Part shown: positions 15,799-23,978 of the stretch, in pieces
How the letters are laid out: every line of letters begins with the position of its first letter
Numbering within the stretch: position 1 is the first letter of the stretch
Source of the DNA: Lactiplantibacillus paraplantarum
GTDB taxonomy: Bacteria > Bacillota > Bacilli > Lactobacillales > Lactobacillaceae
Reading direction: 5' to 3'
Assembly: GCF_003641145.1 (NCBI RefSeq)
Contig: NZ_CP032746.1
Location: 1-44,897 of the forward strand
Length of the DNA stretch: 44,897 bases
Program-made: the position numbers and the translations under genes
Notes under the pieces: generated by a model
Told to the model about the DNA's origin: nothing
Database searches by the model: none
The model's input: the letters and a program-made list of their open reading frames with translations, nothing else

Positions 15799-16638
15799 AT
15801 GACAAATATCATTCAATCAGCTATTACACACTTTTTTGAATGGGCATTATCTGGTTTGTTGGACGGTTTATTCAACATCTGCAAGGCCATTATTGACCAA
15901 GCCAATCAAAGCTTGCCAATTGTTAAAACGTGGTATGCCATCTTCCTGTCCTTTGCGACATCGTTAGTCGTTGTGGTCGTCCTTGGCCGCATTGTGATGA
16001 CAATTCTAAAAGAGGCAGATGAAAGTACCGATGTGACTTGGGCTAATATCATCATGGACGGGATTAAATCAGCGGCCGTGATTCCGGTTTTCGTGTTTTT
16101 ACAGGGCTTTATTCAAGGTTCAATTACCTTGCCCCTGCTAAAGTATATGTTTAGTTCTGATCAGAAATTCACTGCTAAATCAATTACCGGCATGAATAAA
16201 GTTCCTGGGCTAAAAGATGTTGGCATTTCGCTACCCTTACAGATTTTGTTTCTGCTAATCTTCACTGTCGTAACCGTCGTGTTCTTTATCAAGATGTGTG
16301 TGTTTGTGGCTGATATGGCTTGGTATAACCTGACAATTCCTTTAGCTGCAATGAGCATGGCGACTGAAAGCTTTGATTATAGTGGCACGTGGTGGAAGAA
16401 GTATATTTATTACAATGCCTCCATTATTAGCCAGGTGCTTTGTATGTCATTATCAGTATGGTGTTTCACTAATATGGCTAAATACGGGTTTATTGCTTTT
16501 ATTGCTTCAATCGGATTCGGTTTTCTGGTGGTCAAGACACCTGACGCCGTTAAAGACTTTTGGGCTTCAACCGGTGTGACTAAGAGTGCTGGTATGGGTG
16601 CCATGAGAATGTTTCAAAATTATTTCCGTAGCCACTAG
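15799..16638 (+). CDS. Polytopic VirB6/TrbL-like channel protein
   Basis: 279 residues with about six hydrophobic segments, among them ~45-67 (FLSFATSLVVVVVLGRIVM), ~92-112, ~145-172 (PLQILFLLIFTVVTVVFFI), ~215-235 and ~236-255. The placing after VirB4, hydrolase and coupling genes and the topology fit TrsL/VirB6-like inner-membrane channel subunits. RBS AAAGGAGGG. No catalytic motif. Assignment is by topology and context. Confidence 0.75.
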   Translation: MTNIIQSAITHFFEWALSGLLDGLFNICKAIIDQANQSLPIVKTWYAIFLSFATSLVVVVVLGRIVMTILKEADESTDVTWANIIMDGIKSAAVIPVFVFLQGFIQGSITLPLLKYMFSSDQKFTAKSITGMNKVPGLKDVGISLPLQILFLLIFTVVTVVFFIKMCVFVADMAWYNLTIPLAAMSMATESFDYSGTWWKKYIYYNASIISQVLCMSLSVWCFTNMAKYGFIAFIASIGFGFLVVKTPDAVKDFWASTGVTKSAGMGAMRMFQNYFRSH

Positions 16639-16653
16639 GAGGGAGAAATAGTT

Positions 16654-17064
16654 ATGAAAAAAATCGCACACTGGTTATTGGAAAAAGCCAAAAAGGATAT
16701 GCGAACCGACCCTTTTACAACACCTTCCCGGCGGACTAAGCTGTCTTACTATTTTGATACCTTAGTTAGTATGATCTTCTATTTGATGGGAATTTACCTC
16801 ATGTTAATGGATTTATACCAAGAGCTTTTCACAGCGAACCATACCGATTTTTTAGGAACTGCACTAATGGCCTTAGTTTTACTGCTGGGTGGCTTATTAT
16901 TCCGTTGGTCAGCCTATGCAGATTTCAAAGCCATCAACCGGTATCAACAATATTTAAAGCAACAATCGATAGAGCAACAACAAGAATTGCGACGTGAAAC
17001 TTGGTTGAAAGCAGCTGAACAAGGTAAAACAGAATTAGAACAGAAGCTTAATCATAAGGAGTGA
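16654..17064 (+). CDS. Small two-helix membrane protein of the transfer operon
   Basis: 136 residues: a basic cytosolic N-terminus (~38 residues), two membrane helices (~38-58, LVSMIFYLMGIYLMLMDLY; ~68-88, LGTALMALVLLLGGLLF) and a cytosolic glutamine/glutamate-rich coiled coil at the C-terminus. RBS AGGAGGGAG. Its stop (TGA) is four bases before the first ATG candidate of the topoisomerase gene, so the genes are coupled. Function unknown; I recognise no named family. Confidence 0.65.
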   Translation: MKKIAHWLLEKAKKDMRTDPFTTPSRRTKLSYYFDTLVSMIFYLMGIYLMLMDLYQELFTANHTDFLGTALMALVLLLGGLLFRWSAYADFKAINRYQQYLKQQSIEQQQELRRETWLKAAEQGKTELEQKLNHKE

Positions 17065-17070
17065 ATGAAC

Positions 17071-19206
17071 ATGACCACTGTTATCTTAGCTGAAAAACCC
17101 AGTCAAGCCCGGTCATACGTCCAAGCCTTTCAAAAGAGCACAAAAAAACAGGGTTACTATACGGTTAGTGACCCTGTTTTGCCCGAGAATACGCTTGTCA
17201 CGTATGGTCTCGGACACTTAGTTGAACTAGCCACACCGGATAAATATGATCGGAAATACCAGCAATGGGCCTTATCTAATTTACCGATTTTTCCCGATAA
17301 ATACAAGTTTGAAGTGTCAGCTAGTAAAAAGGACCAATACGGGATCGTCAAAGACCTGTTAACGAAGGCTGATACCATTATTGTTGCTACCGATAGTGGT
17401 CGGGAAGGCTCCAATATCGCATGGTCAATCATGAACCAAGCCCAGATTGACGTTAAAAAGAAGACCATTAAGCGGCTATGGTTGAATAGTTTGGAAAAAG
17501 ACGCCATTATTACCGGCTTTAAAAATCTTGGTGACTGGCACAAAGACTATTTGGCTTATAAAGAAGCCCAAACTCGTCAAATTAGCGATTGGCTGATCGG
17601 TATGAATGGTAGTCCCTTATATACTTTATTGTTGAGACAAAATGGGGTGCGCGGGGTGTATTCAATTGGCCGAGTGCAGACGCCAACCTTGTATATGGTC
17701 TATCAAAGAGACCAGGCAATCAAAAACTTTAAGCCGGAACCCTATTTTGAAATAAATGCGGAAATTCTTGCTAATCAGCAAAAATTTGTTGCAAAATTAG
17801 ACCCCTATCAGCGATTTAAAGACGAAACAGGGCTAATGACATTCATGCAGGCTAAACACGTTCAGAAAGGCTCACAGGCCGGTTTAATCAAGGACGTCCG
17901 AAAGCAAGGCAAGAAGCGTGCTAGTCCCCAACTATTCTCGCTATCTAGTCTCCAAAGTGCCATGAATAAACGTTATCACGCCAGTGCCAGCCAAACCTTA
18001 GTGGCTATTCAAAGCTTATACGAAGACAAACTACTCAGTTATCCCCGCACCGATTGTGCTTATATCACTGATGAAGAATTTGAGTATTTAGTGGCTAATC
18101 TGACGAAGTATCTGGGGTTAGTCTCTAAACAAGTCGCTTTAACCAATACCACCCCAAATAAGCGCTATGTTAATGGAAAAAAGGTTGAAGAACACTACGC
18201 CATTATCATGACTAAAGTCGTGCCGACGAAAGAGAAACTAGCCAGCTTGCCTAAATTACAGCAACAAGTCTATGACTTGGTTTTAAGAACCACATTAGCC
18301 ATGTTTGCTGATCCTTACGAATATGAAGAAACCACCATTGTTACCCAAGTCGGCGATGCTAATTTTAAAGCAACCGGTAAGGTCCCAACTAAGCAAGGTT
18401 GGCAAGTTCTATTTGATGAAACCAAAACCGAGCAGCAAGAAGCAGCAACCTTACCGCTCGTTCACCAAGGCGATCAAGTCCAAGCAAATCTGCAAACACC
18501 GCAAAAAGAAACGACACCACCGGTACCCTTTACCGAAGGTACCCTGATTACGGCCATGAAGACCGCCGGCAAAACGCTTGATGATGAAGCAGCCCAAGCG
18601 ATTCTTAAAGATGTGCAAGGCATTGGGACAAGTGCAACCCGGGCCAATGTGCTGGAAGTGTTAAAGAAACGCGGCTATCTCGTCACTGAAAAGAACAAGC
18701 TACGCGTCAGTGAAGCCGGAATTACTTTATGTAAAGCGGTTGAACTCGAACCCTTGCTAACTAGTCCAGAAATGACGGCTAAATGGGAGCAAGCGTTACA
18801 GCAAATCAGTACCGAAGAACGCACCCCGGATAACTTTTTGAGCCAGATTAAGAAGTTCGTAGTGAAATTGATCGCTGATGTCCCAACACAATTAACTGGC
18901 AGTGCAGCCATTAAGCAACAAATCAATCACCAACAGCAAGCACAAAAGTCCGACGAGGTCTTCTTAGAAACACCGCAAGCGACCGTTTTAAATAAACAGA
19001 AGTTTTACATTGTAAAGCCTAAGCAAGGCGAAAGCTTTACCCTGCCCAAGAAATGGAGCAGTAAGACCCTCGGTAAGACCGCAATTAAAGCGTTGGTCAC
19101 CAAGGGTGAAACCAGCAAACTAAAGGGGTTCAAGAGCAAAAAAGGTAAGTCGTTTGACGCCAAGCTAAAACTTGACGGTCATAAATTAAGTTTTGATTTT
19201 GATTAG
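17071..19206 (+). CDS. topB: Type IA DNA topoisomerase (TopB/TrsI-type)
   Basis: Relaxes or decatenates DNA during transfer. 711 residues. TOPRIM begins VILAEKPSQA. The catalytic tyrosine is in LSYPRTDCAYIT (Tyr324). QTPTLYMVYQRD and GTSATRANVLEVLKKRGYL are further family motifs. The acidic motif normally DxDREGE reads DSGREGS at residues 108-114, so the second Asp and the last Glu are replaced. Start ATG 17071 has AAGGAG at 9 nt; the in-frame ATG at 17065 is too close to it. No zinc fingers. Plasmid topoisomerases of this kind are known at the end of Gram-positive tra regions. Confidence 0.9.
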   Translation: MTTVILAEKPSQARSYVQAFQKSTKKQGYYTVSDPVLPENTLVTYGLGHLVELATPDKYDRKYQQWALSNLPIFPDKYKFEVSASKKDQYGIVKDLLTKADTIIVATDSGREGSNIAWSIMNQAQIDVKKKTIKRLWLNSLEKDAIITGFKNLGDWHKDYLAYKEAQTRQISDWLIGMNGSPLYTLLLRQNGVRGVYSIGRVQTPTLYMVYQRDQAIKNFKPEPYFEINAEILANQQKFVAKLDPYQRFKDETGLMTFMQAKHVQKGSQAGLIKDVRKQGKKRASPQLFSLSSLQSAMNKRYHASASQTLVAIQSLYEDKLLSYPRTDCAYITDEEFEYLVANLTKYLGLVSKQVALTNTTPNKRYVNGKKVEEHYAIIMTKVVPTKEKLASLPKLQQQVYDLVLRTTLAMFADPYEYEETTIVTQVGDANFKATGKVPTKQGWQVLFDETKTEQQEAATLPLVHQGDQVQANLQTPQKETTPPVPFTEGTLITAMKTAGKTLDDEAAQAILKDVQGIGTSATRANVLEVLKKRGYLVTEKNKLRVSEAGITLCKAVELEPLLTSPEMTAKWEQALQQISTEERTPDNFLSQIKKFVVKLIADVPTQLTGSAAIKQQINHQQQAQKSDEVFLETPQATVLNKQKFYIVKPKQGESFTLPKKWSSKTLGKTAIKALVTKGETSKLKGFKSKKGKSFDAKLKLDGHKLSFDFD

Positions 19207-19327
19207 AACCTGCCTACCGCCCTGCACTACGTTCCGGTTGGTGAACCCGTCATTTAGGTTCACTTTTACAACCCTAAAAGTAAACCCAAACAACGAGTGA
19301 GATTAGCAAAGCAAAGGAGATCATAAA

Positions 19328-19543
19328 ATGGATAATAAATTAGCAGTCATTGGGAGTGAATTACCAGTTTTACAGGCTAAAGGAACCTACAAGTATTTAA
19401 AAGAAATCACTGGTAACGGAGCCTATTATCAAGTGGCTTGGCAAAAATTAGCTGATGGCTACATCGCCCTTTATGGCACGACCCCGATTCAAATCAACGT
19501 AGCCCCTATATTGAATGATGTTTTTGAAGATGAGGAGGGGTAG
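19328..19543 (+). CDS. Small acidic protein between topB and ardC, unknown function
   Basis: 71 residues, soluble. It looks like a small beta-rich domain (YKYLKEITGNGAYYQVAWQK; GYIALYGTTPIQINVAPILN) with a very acidic end (DVFEDEEG). AAAGGAG precedes ATG by 8 nt. Only 3 bp separate it from the ArdC-like gene, so the two are coexpressed. The intergenic 19207-19327 before it has only short hairpins (ACTTTT/AAAAGT near 19260-19282), so this pair may form its own unit. Function unknown; small acidic proteins next to antirestriction genes could be partners or DNA mimics, but that is speculation. Confidence 0.6.
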   Translation: MDNKLAVIGSELPVLQAKGTYKYLKEITGNGAYYQVAWQKLADGYIALYGTTPIQINVAPILNDVFEDEEG

Positions 19544-19546
19544 ACA

Positions 19547-20671
19547 ATGCCGAGTAAAGCAGACGTTAAAGCCTGGAAAGCACAATTAGTCGCCCAAGCC
19601 GAACAGCAAATCCTAAAATTAACTGATAGTGACCAATTTAAAAAGTATCTCAATACCCTGGCTAAATTTCATCGTTATAGCGCCAGAAACATTGATTTAA
19701 TTTATACGCAAAATCCTCAAGCCACTCAAGTCGCCGGTTTTAAGCAATGGCAGAAGGCTTTTAACCGCACCGTCAACCGGGGCGCAAAAGCGATTCGGAT
19801 TGCGGCTCCGATCATTAAGAAGCTAACACCAGCCGAGCAGAAGCATCTTGATACCACCGATGAGCGCGCCATTGTCGGTTATCGCTATCTACCCGTCTTT
19901 GATGTGGCACAAACTAGCGGTGAACCAGTGTTAAGTGCTAAAGACTTTGTCAAAGAAAATTTGGCCGATCATCAGAATGTGACAAGCTTGTATAACGCAT
20001 TCAAGGACTATCTAAACCAGCAAACCGACCTTAAAGTCAGTGAAGTGCCTTTAGAGACGCTAAATGGGGCTAAGGGGTATTTTCAACCCAGCACTAATGA
20101 AATCGTCATTGGTGGCGATGAGCCCGATAATGCTTTAAAATTGAAGACGTTATATCATGAATATGCGCATAGCCAGCTACACGGATTAAAATCAGCCTTT
20201 AAAGATCGGCCACGAGCCTATCAGGAAACCCAAGCCGAAGCGATCGCGTATGTTGCCATGCAAAATATTGGCGTTGATACCAGCAACTACTCACTCGGTT
20301 ACGTGGCCACCTGGGCAAAAGATAAAGCCGTGATCCATAGTGCTTTAAGTGAGATCCAGCAAGTGAGCAACAAAGTGATTGAGCTTAGCGATGGCTTAAC
20401 CAAACAATTAGGCTTACAAGAAGCCCAAAAAGAGCCTGAGCATAATCTAAAAAAGCTATCAGCCCATGATCTTAATAAGTCCTATCAAGGCTTGCAACAA
20501 CAAATTCAACAAGCAACTAGTCCACAACAGAAAGCACAATTTAAAAAACAGTTAAACGATGTGCACCAAGAAATCAGTGAGAGAACACAGAAGCAACTGA
20601 AATCCTTTGCTGAACAGCATCCAGAAATCAAACAACCAGATTCTGAACCTGATCAAAGCCTAAAACGTTAG
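19547..20671 (+). CDS. ardC: ArdC-like antirestriction protein (ssDNA-binding domain plus zincin)
   Basis: Protects transferred DNA from host restriction in known relatives. 374 residues. Residues ~10-130 are the N-terminal ssDNA-binding domain (FHRYSARNIDLIYTQNP; VAGFKQWQKAFNRTVNRGAK; KAIRIAAPII). Residues ~150-280 hold a metalloprotease-like domain with YHEYAHSQLHG (HEYAH at 204-208) and a downstream glutamate helix (QETQAEAIAYVAM). The last ~70 residues are helical and glutamine-rich and end in ERTQKQLKSFAEQHPEIK plus an acidic tail, closely matching the end of the PemK-type toxin at 1854-2360. It is last in the transfer region and would enter a recipient late as DNA; as a protein it could be delivered with it. 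Confidence 0.85.
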   Translation: MPSKADVKAWKAQLVAQAEQQILKLTDSDQFKKYLNTLAKFHRYSARNIDLIYTQNPQATQVAGFKQWQKAFNRTVNRGAKAIRIAAPIIKKLTPAEQKHLDTTDERAIVGYRYLPVFDVAQTSGEPVLSAKDFVKENLADHQNVTSLYNAFKDYLNQQTDLKVSEVPLETLNGAKGYFQPSTNEIVIGGDEPDNALKLKTLYHEYAHSQLHGLKSAFKDRPRAYQETQAEAIAYVAMQNIGVDTSNYSLGYVATWAKDKAVIHSALSEIQQVSNKVIELSDGLTKQLGLQEAQKEPEHNLKKLSAHDLNKSYQGLQQQIQQATSPQQKAQFKKQLNDVHQEISERTQKQLKSFAEQHPEIKQPDSEPDQSLKR

Positions 20672-20688
20672 CCAGTTTTTAAGGGACA

Positions 20689-20697
20689 TGCTATAAT
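20689..20697 (+). promoter_or_regulatory. Extended -10 promoter for the antitoxin RNA
   Basis: TGCTATAAT is a perfect extended -10. The -35 (TTAGCC near 20668-20673) is poor, as is common with extended -10 promoters. Transcription would start near 20704. Confidence 0.7.
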
Positions 20698-20703
20698 GAA
20701 GAC

Positions 20704-20832
20704 AGAAAAAGGAAGCCCCGCCGAAAACAGGACTTCCCACGCAAGCCGCTTCAAAGGCGGTGGCAGAAATTTAATAAACGATTTTAGCTCGTCCTGTGAC
20801 CTCTACCAAAGTTACACAGGGCGGCTTTTTTA
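20704..20832 (+). ncRNA. Antisense RNA of a type I toxin-antitoxin (Fst-like par arrangement)
   Basis: A short RNA from the extended -10 promoter, running to the terminator stem CCTGTG (20793-20798)/CACAGG (20815-20820) and GCGGCTTTTTT. It converges on the 29-residue toxin gene on the other strand and covers that gene's stop and 3' untranslated region, as RNA II does in Fst-type loci. It contains GC-rich hairpins (GCCCCGCCG, CCGCTTCAAAGGCGG). I saw no open reading frame worth calling. The size is an estimate. Confidence 0.7.
20793..20831. terminator. Terminator shared by antitoxin RNA and toxin mRNA
   Basis: CCTGTG and CACAGG arms followed by GCGGC and a T run on the plus strand. Read from the other strand it lies in the toxin transcript's 3' end, and it is expected to serve both transcripts. 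Confidence 0.7.
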
Positions 20833-20919
20833 TTTGTGGTGCTTGTCGATATAGCTGAGGAGCGCGATTAAAAACGTGCCAAACAGCAACATCAACGAGA
20901 GTGTCTGGAAGACGCTCAT
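20830..20919 (-). CDS. Putative holin-like toxin (29 residues), type I toxin-antitoxin
   Basis: A tiny gene on the minus strand, too short for most gene finders. The product starts MSVFQTLSLMLLFGTFLIAL, a single membrane helix, and ends SYIDKHHK, a polar and charged tail. This is the pattern of Fst-like/'putative holin-like toxin' peptides of lactobacilli, which act by damaging the membrane. AGGAAGG lies ~11 nt upstream of ATG 20919. The convergent RNA at 20704-20832 overlaps its 3' end. The leader upstream of the gene is intact to about 20985, where an IS3 remnant begins, so the native promoter may have been lost or replaced. Confidence 0.8.
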   Translation of the reverse strand: MSVFQTLSLMLLFGTFLIALLSYIDKHHK

Positions 20920-20987
20920 TGACTGTGAAACCTTCCTGAAGATTATTCCATGTTCCCATGGGCCTCACCTCACAAGGGAAAAGACAG

Positions 20988-21405
20988 CCACCACACTTAT
21001 TTGGAATTACGTCCAGGAACCTGGGTTTATCTCAGTTCTATTTACGAACCAAAGGTTCATCAAGTTCTTGCTTTCAAGATTGGTCGTCAGATGGAGGCGA
21101 CGTTAGTTGTAGAAACGATTAATCAGGCGCTTGAATGTCATCAAAAGCCACAATATTTTCACTCTGACATGGGTTCACAGTACACCAGCAACGAAGTTGA
21201 AACTTTACTTGAACGGCATCAGATTAGCCACTCATACTCAAAACAAGGTTATCCTGATGATAATGGGCCAATTGAAGCTTTTCACTCATTGTTGAAGAGA
21301 GAGTTTGCCTTTCAAACAACTTTTTCCAATTTTGAGGACTTGGTAATCCGAACCTCAAATTACATCAGTTGGTTTAATTCCGACAGAATTAGAACGAGTG
21401 TTTAG
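20988..21405 (+). pseudogene. IS3-family transposase (OrfB) fragment
   Basis: The catalytic-core end of an IS3-family OrfB, lacking its start and first part. Recognisable pieces: HTYLELRPGTWVYLSSIYEP, FHSDMGSQYTSNEVETL with the second catalytic Asp, and DDNGPIEAFHSLLKREF with the catalytic Glu. It ends early (ISWFNSDRIRTSV) before the usual C-terminal motif. No inverted repeats were found. The 21406-21544 stretch after it has no gene. The remnant abuts the type I toxin's upstream region. Confidence 0.82.
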
Positions 21406-21544
21406 AAAAAGATGTGCCATTTATTGACATAGGAGCAGACCATATGAGCAAAACAGGGGTTGAACAGTACGTGAGTGATCAGAAATAAAACATTATTAGA
21501 CTTGTTATCACCAACTAAATCATAGTTCACAGAAAATGACTCAA

Positions 21545-21967
21545 CTACTCTATTATATTTTCAGTTCGAAGTCGCTTATCTTCATGCATTATATCAAAAA
21601 ACTCTTCCTTTCTAATTTCATGGGGAAGAAATTTGCGAATATCTTCTTCATTGTATCCGACTTGTAAACGATTCTCGTCAACAATAATAGGCCGTCTCAA
21701 TAAGTGAGGGTCTTCATTAATAAGGTTACATAACTCTCCCAATGTTAAATCAGCTAGTTTTTCCTTTAACTTTCCATAACCACTGGAACGCCTAGATATT
21801 ATTTCTTCAGTCCCTCTTTCTGTTAATTTAAGTATTTTTACAATCTCTTCTGTTGTTGGAGGTTGTTGAAAAATATTTTGTTCTTCATAAGTTATATTAT
21901 ATTTATCTAACCAATTTTTAGCTTTTCGACATGAAGCACAGCCTGGTGTGGTATACACAACAATCAT
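21545..21967 (-). CDS. spx: Spx/ArsC-family regulator
   Basis: Full-length 140-residue Spx-like protein, the redox-sensing partner of RNA polymerase alpha subunit in Firmicutes. It has the redox switch CASC (Cys10, Cys13) in VVYTTPGCASCRKAKNWL, the RRPIIVDENRLQVGYNEEDI segment diagnostic of Spx, and a C-terminal tail similar in place to the ClpXP-recognised end. The start is close to a GGAGAT ribosome site. It lies between IS remnants, probably cargo: an accessory copy of a normally chromosomal stress regulator. Its own upstream region shows no gene until the IS3 element. Which genes it controls cannot be read from this window. Confidence 0.88.
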   Translation of the reverse strand: MIVVYTTPGCASCRKAKNWLDKYNITYEEQNIFQQPPTTEEIVKILKLTERGTEEIISRRSSGYGKLKEKLADLTLGELCNLINEDPHLLRRPIIVDENRLQVGYNEEDIRKFLPHEIRKEEFFDIMHEDKRLRTENIIE

Positions 21968-22287
21968 TTGGAATATCTCCCTAAACTTAGTATGTAATCA
22001 CAAAATATAATAAGAAGTTCTTATGCCTTCCTTATTATGGTATAGTAAAACATATTTTTTTGCGGGGCTTGCAGATGCTAGGTAATAATTTGTCTATCGT
22101 AAGCATATACAAACTGTACTTTGGCAAAGACAACGATTATGTGGTCCAATAATTACCAGTAAATGTCATTTGAAACACGGTTAAAAATTTATTAGATGAA
22201 CGATAAACAGGAGTAGCTATCAACCATTTAAATTCATCTGCTGTACTAATTTATGATATAACTCTTTTTTGGATTGAAGTCAATATT
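21968..22287. other. Gene-free stretch upstream of spx
   Basis: About 320 bp with no credible coding region. It should hold the spx promoter on the minus strand (AT-rich, with TATA-like boxes around 21995-22045), but I cannot fix one promoter with confidence. It ends at the left inverted repeat of the IS3 element. Confidence 0.5.
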
Positions 22288-22391
22288 TGAGACAGATTTT
22301 AAGAGACATTCAGAACCGCGTTTACCTTCCACAGCTCAAATAAATCATTAATCGCGATTAATAACTTATTTGAACCCTGGAAAGCATTAAA

Positions 22392-23234
22392 TCAGGCGGC
22401 CATTTGGCTCGTAAGTGTTGCAATTTCAACTTGTAAGGGGGTCTGGTAGCCCAGTGAACTATGAATTCTCTTCCTATTGTAGAAAGCATGCACATATTCA
22501 AAAAGGACGGCAGCGGCAGTTTCATAATCTTCAAAGACCGGCACTGGATAAACACATTCCCTTTTGAGGGAAGCGTGAAAGGATTCCATTGGCGCATTAT
22601 CATACGGACAACCCTTACGGCTGTATGAGTGGCGGATATGTAGTTCAGTTAAACGTTGATTGTAATCATCGCTGGTATACTGTGATCCTAAATCCGTATG
22701 GATAATCAGGTCCCCAGTAATGGTTCGATTTTTAACCGCGCTTTCAAGGGTCTTTAAGACTAAATCAGTAGCCATCTTTTTTGAGAACGAATAGCCGATA
22801 ATCCGTCGTGAGTGCAGGTCCATGATGGTTGATAAGTAACACCAGCCATTACGCTTCGTTTGAATATAGGTCATATCAGCGGTCCATTTTTGATTTAAAC
22901 CAGTGGTCGAGAAATCCTGCTTAAGCAAGTTGGGACGCTGTTCAACCTTGGTTTTGGAAGCCGAAGCCGCTTTCCACTTATTGACGGTAACGGAGTGGAT
23001 ATCCAGTTCCTTCATGAGCCGGGAAATCCGTCGTGGACTGCACCGAAGCTGCAGTGGTTGAAGTTCCAGATTCAATTCATGGGGGATCTTCATAACACCG
23101 TATCGCTGCTTAAATTCCGCAAAAATCCGCAGAATCCGTTGTTTCAAGTCCGCATCTTCGGCCCGGCGTTTTGAAGGTTTGGGGGATCGATAACGATAAT
23201 ACTGAGCTCTGGAAACACCGAGGATTCGGCACAT
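22392..23234 (-). CDS. IS3-family transposase OrfB (DDE integrase core)
   Basis: 280 residues. It begins with the HTH_21-type region (MCRILGVSRAQYYRYRSPKP) and has the rve core: WTADMTYIQTKRNGWCYLST with the first Asp, IHTDLGSQYTSDDYNQ with the second, and CPYDNAPMESFHASLKRECV with the Glu. The C-terminus RKRIHSSLGYQTPLQVE is intact. Its frame is -1 to OrfA, so the active enzyme is an OrfAB fusion made by frameshifting. Confidence 0.9.
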   Translation of the reverse strand: MCRILGVSRAQYYRYRSPKPSKRRAEDADLKQRILRIFAEFKQRYGVMKIPHELNLELQPLQLRCSPRRISRLMKELDIHSVTVNKWKAASASKTKVEQRPNLLKQDFSTTGLNQKWTADMTYIQTKRNGWCYLSTIMDLHSRRIIGYSFSKKMATDLVLKTLESAVKNRTITGDLIIHTDLGSQYTSDDYNQRLTELHIRHSYSRKGCPYDNAPMESFHASLKRECVYPVPVFEDYETAAAVLFEYVHAFYNRKRIHSSLGYQTPLQVEIATLTSQMAA

Positions 23235-23287
23235 CTTGGTTACCTGGTGGTGATGGCTTTCTTGGTGAATGTAATCAAAGATATTGG

Positions 23288-23539
23288 TTACTTCTGCGCA
23301 AGGAAGCCCAGGGCTTTTTTTAGGATTTCGTTCTCCTCAGACCGGGAAGCCAGCCGCTTTTCCATCGCTTTAATTTCGTCTGGCGATTTACCGGATTGAG
23401 TTTTGGCTTGGCCCTGGATCCACTTATGAACGGTTGAATAGCCAATGCCATATTCTCTGGCCAGTTGGGCGGCTGATTCGCCTTGTTTATATAGGATGAT
23501 GATGTTTTGTTTGAATTCTTTGTCGTAACGAGTTGGCAT
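23288..23539 (-). CDS. IS3-family transposase OrfA (HTH)
   Basis: 83 residues: a helix-turn-helix (KEFKQNIIILYKQGESAAQL; EYGIGYSTVHKWIQG) and a leucine-zipper end (KRLASRSEENEILKKALGFL). A slippery A-run (CCTAAAAAAAGCC, plus-strand 23316-23325) lies near its 3' end, the expected site of the -1 frameshift that produces OrfAB. Confidence 0.88.
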   Translation of the reverse strand: MPTRYDKEFKQNIIILYKQGESAAQLAREYGIGYSTVHKWIQGQAKTQSGKSPDEIKAMEKRLASRSEENEILKKALGFLAQK

Positions 23540-23602
23540 GTAAAAATTCCTTCCTTTTGAGAGATGATTTATTCATTATACCCTCTCTTAAAAGTTGTCT
23601 CA

Positions 23603-23978
23603 GGAATCAGCTTACATCCAACGTTTTAACTAACGCTATTAAATACAATCTATCATCAAATATAACACCGCATTGGTTGATTTACAATTGAAGTCCAAGA
23701 AGCGATCTCACCTATTGACTGCAATTCAAGATTTTTCATTTACCTTTTGATAGAGGGTTCCATGATAGTCTCTATCATGTTTTTTATCGGCCAAATGGTC
23801 AATCAATTTTAAGAATATTATGGTGATCATCCAACATAACCCTTATATGGTAACTTGTAAGACGCTTTGAATCTGTTTTTGAAACATATGTGTGATGCCT
23901 CTGTGGATTCCTGTTCCTTAGCCTTTTTTGCTGCTATTATGAGATTTCTCGGTCCTGGTTGGATTAAACTTGTAATTT
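23603..23978. other. Gene-poor stretch between IS3 and IS30 elements with one terminator
   Basis: About 375 bp. A strong hairpin with T run (CATGATAG/CTATCATG then TTTTTTAT, 23761-23787) would terminate plus-strand transcription. A minus-strand reading ending at 23827 could be the tail of a gene broken by the IS30 insertion (PGPRNLIIAAKKAKEQESTE), but I do not recognise it. Confidence 0.45.

Larger units (their letters stand above)
22288..23602 (-). mobile_element. IS3-family insertion sequence, complete
   Basis: Two overlapping-frame transposase genes lie between ~19-bp inverted repeats: TGAGACAGATTTTAAGAGA at 22288-22306 and the reverse complement of TCTCTTAAAAGTTGTCTCA at 23584-23602 (two mismatches). 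The total is ~1.3 kb. No clear target duplication is visible. The right end is followed by GGAATCAGCTTACATCCAA, which also follows the other IS3-type element at 25984. Confidence 0.85.

Noticed and set aside
17065..17071. ATG 17065 as the topoisomerase start
   Set aside because: It is only 3 nt after AAGGAG. ATG 17071 has the correct 9-nt spacing.
20771..20968. 65-residue minus-strand reading over the type I locus
   Set aside because: It runs through the shared terminator and overlaps the 29-residue toxin in another frame. It is a common false gene at this type of locus.
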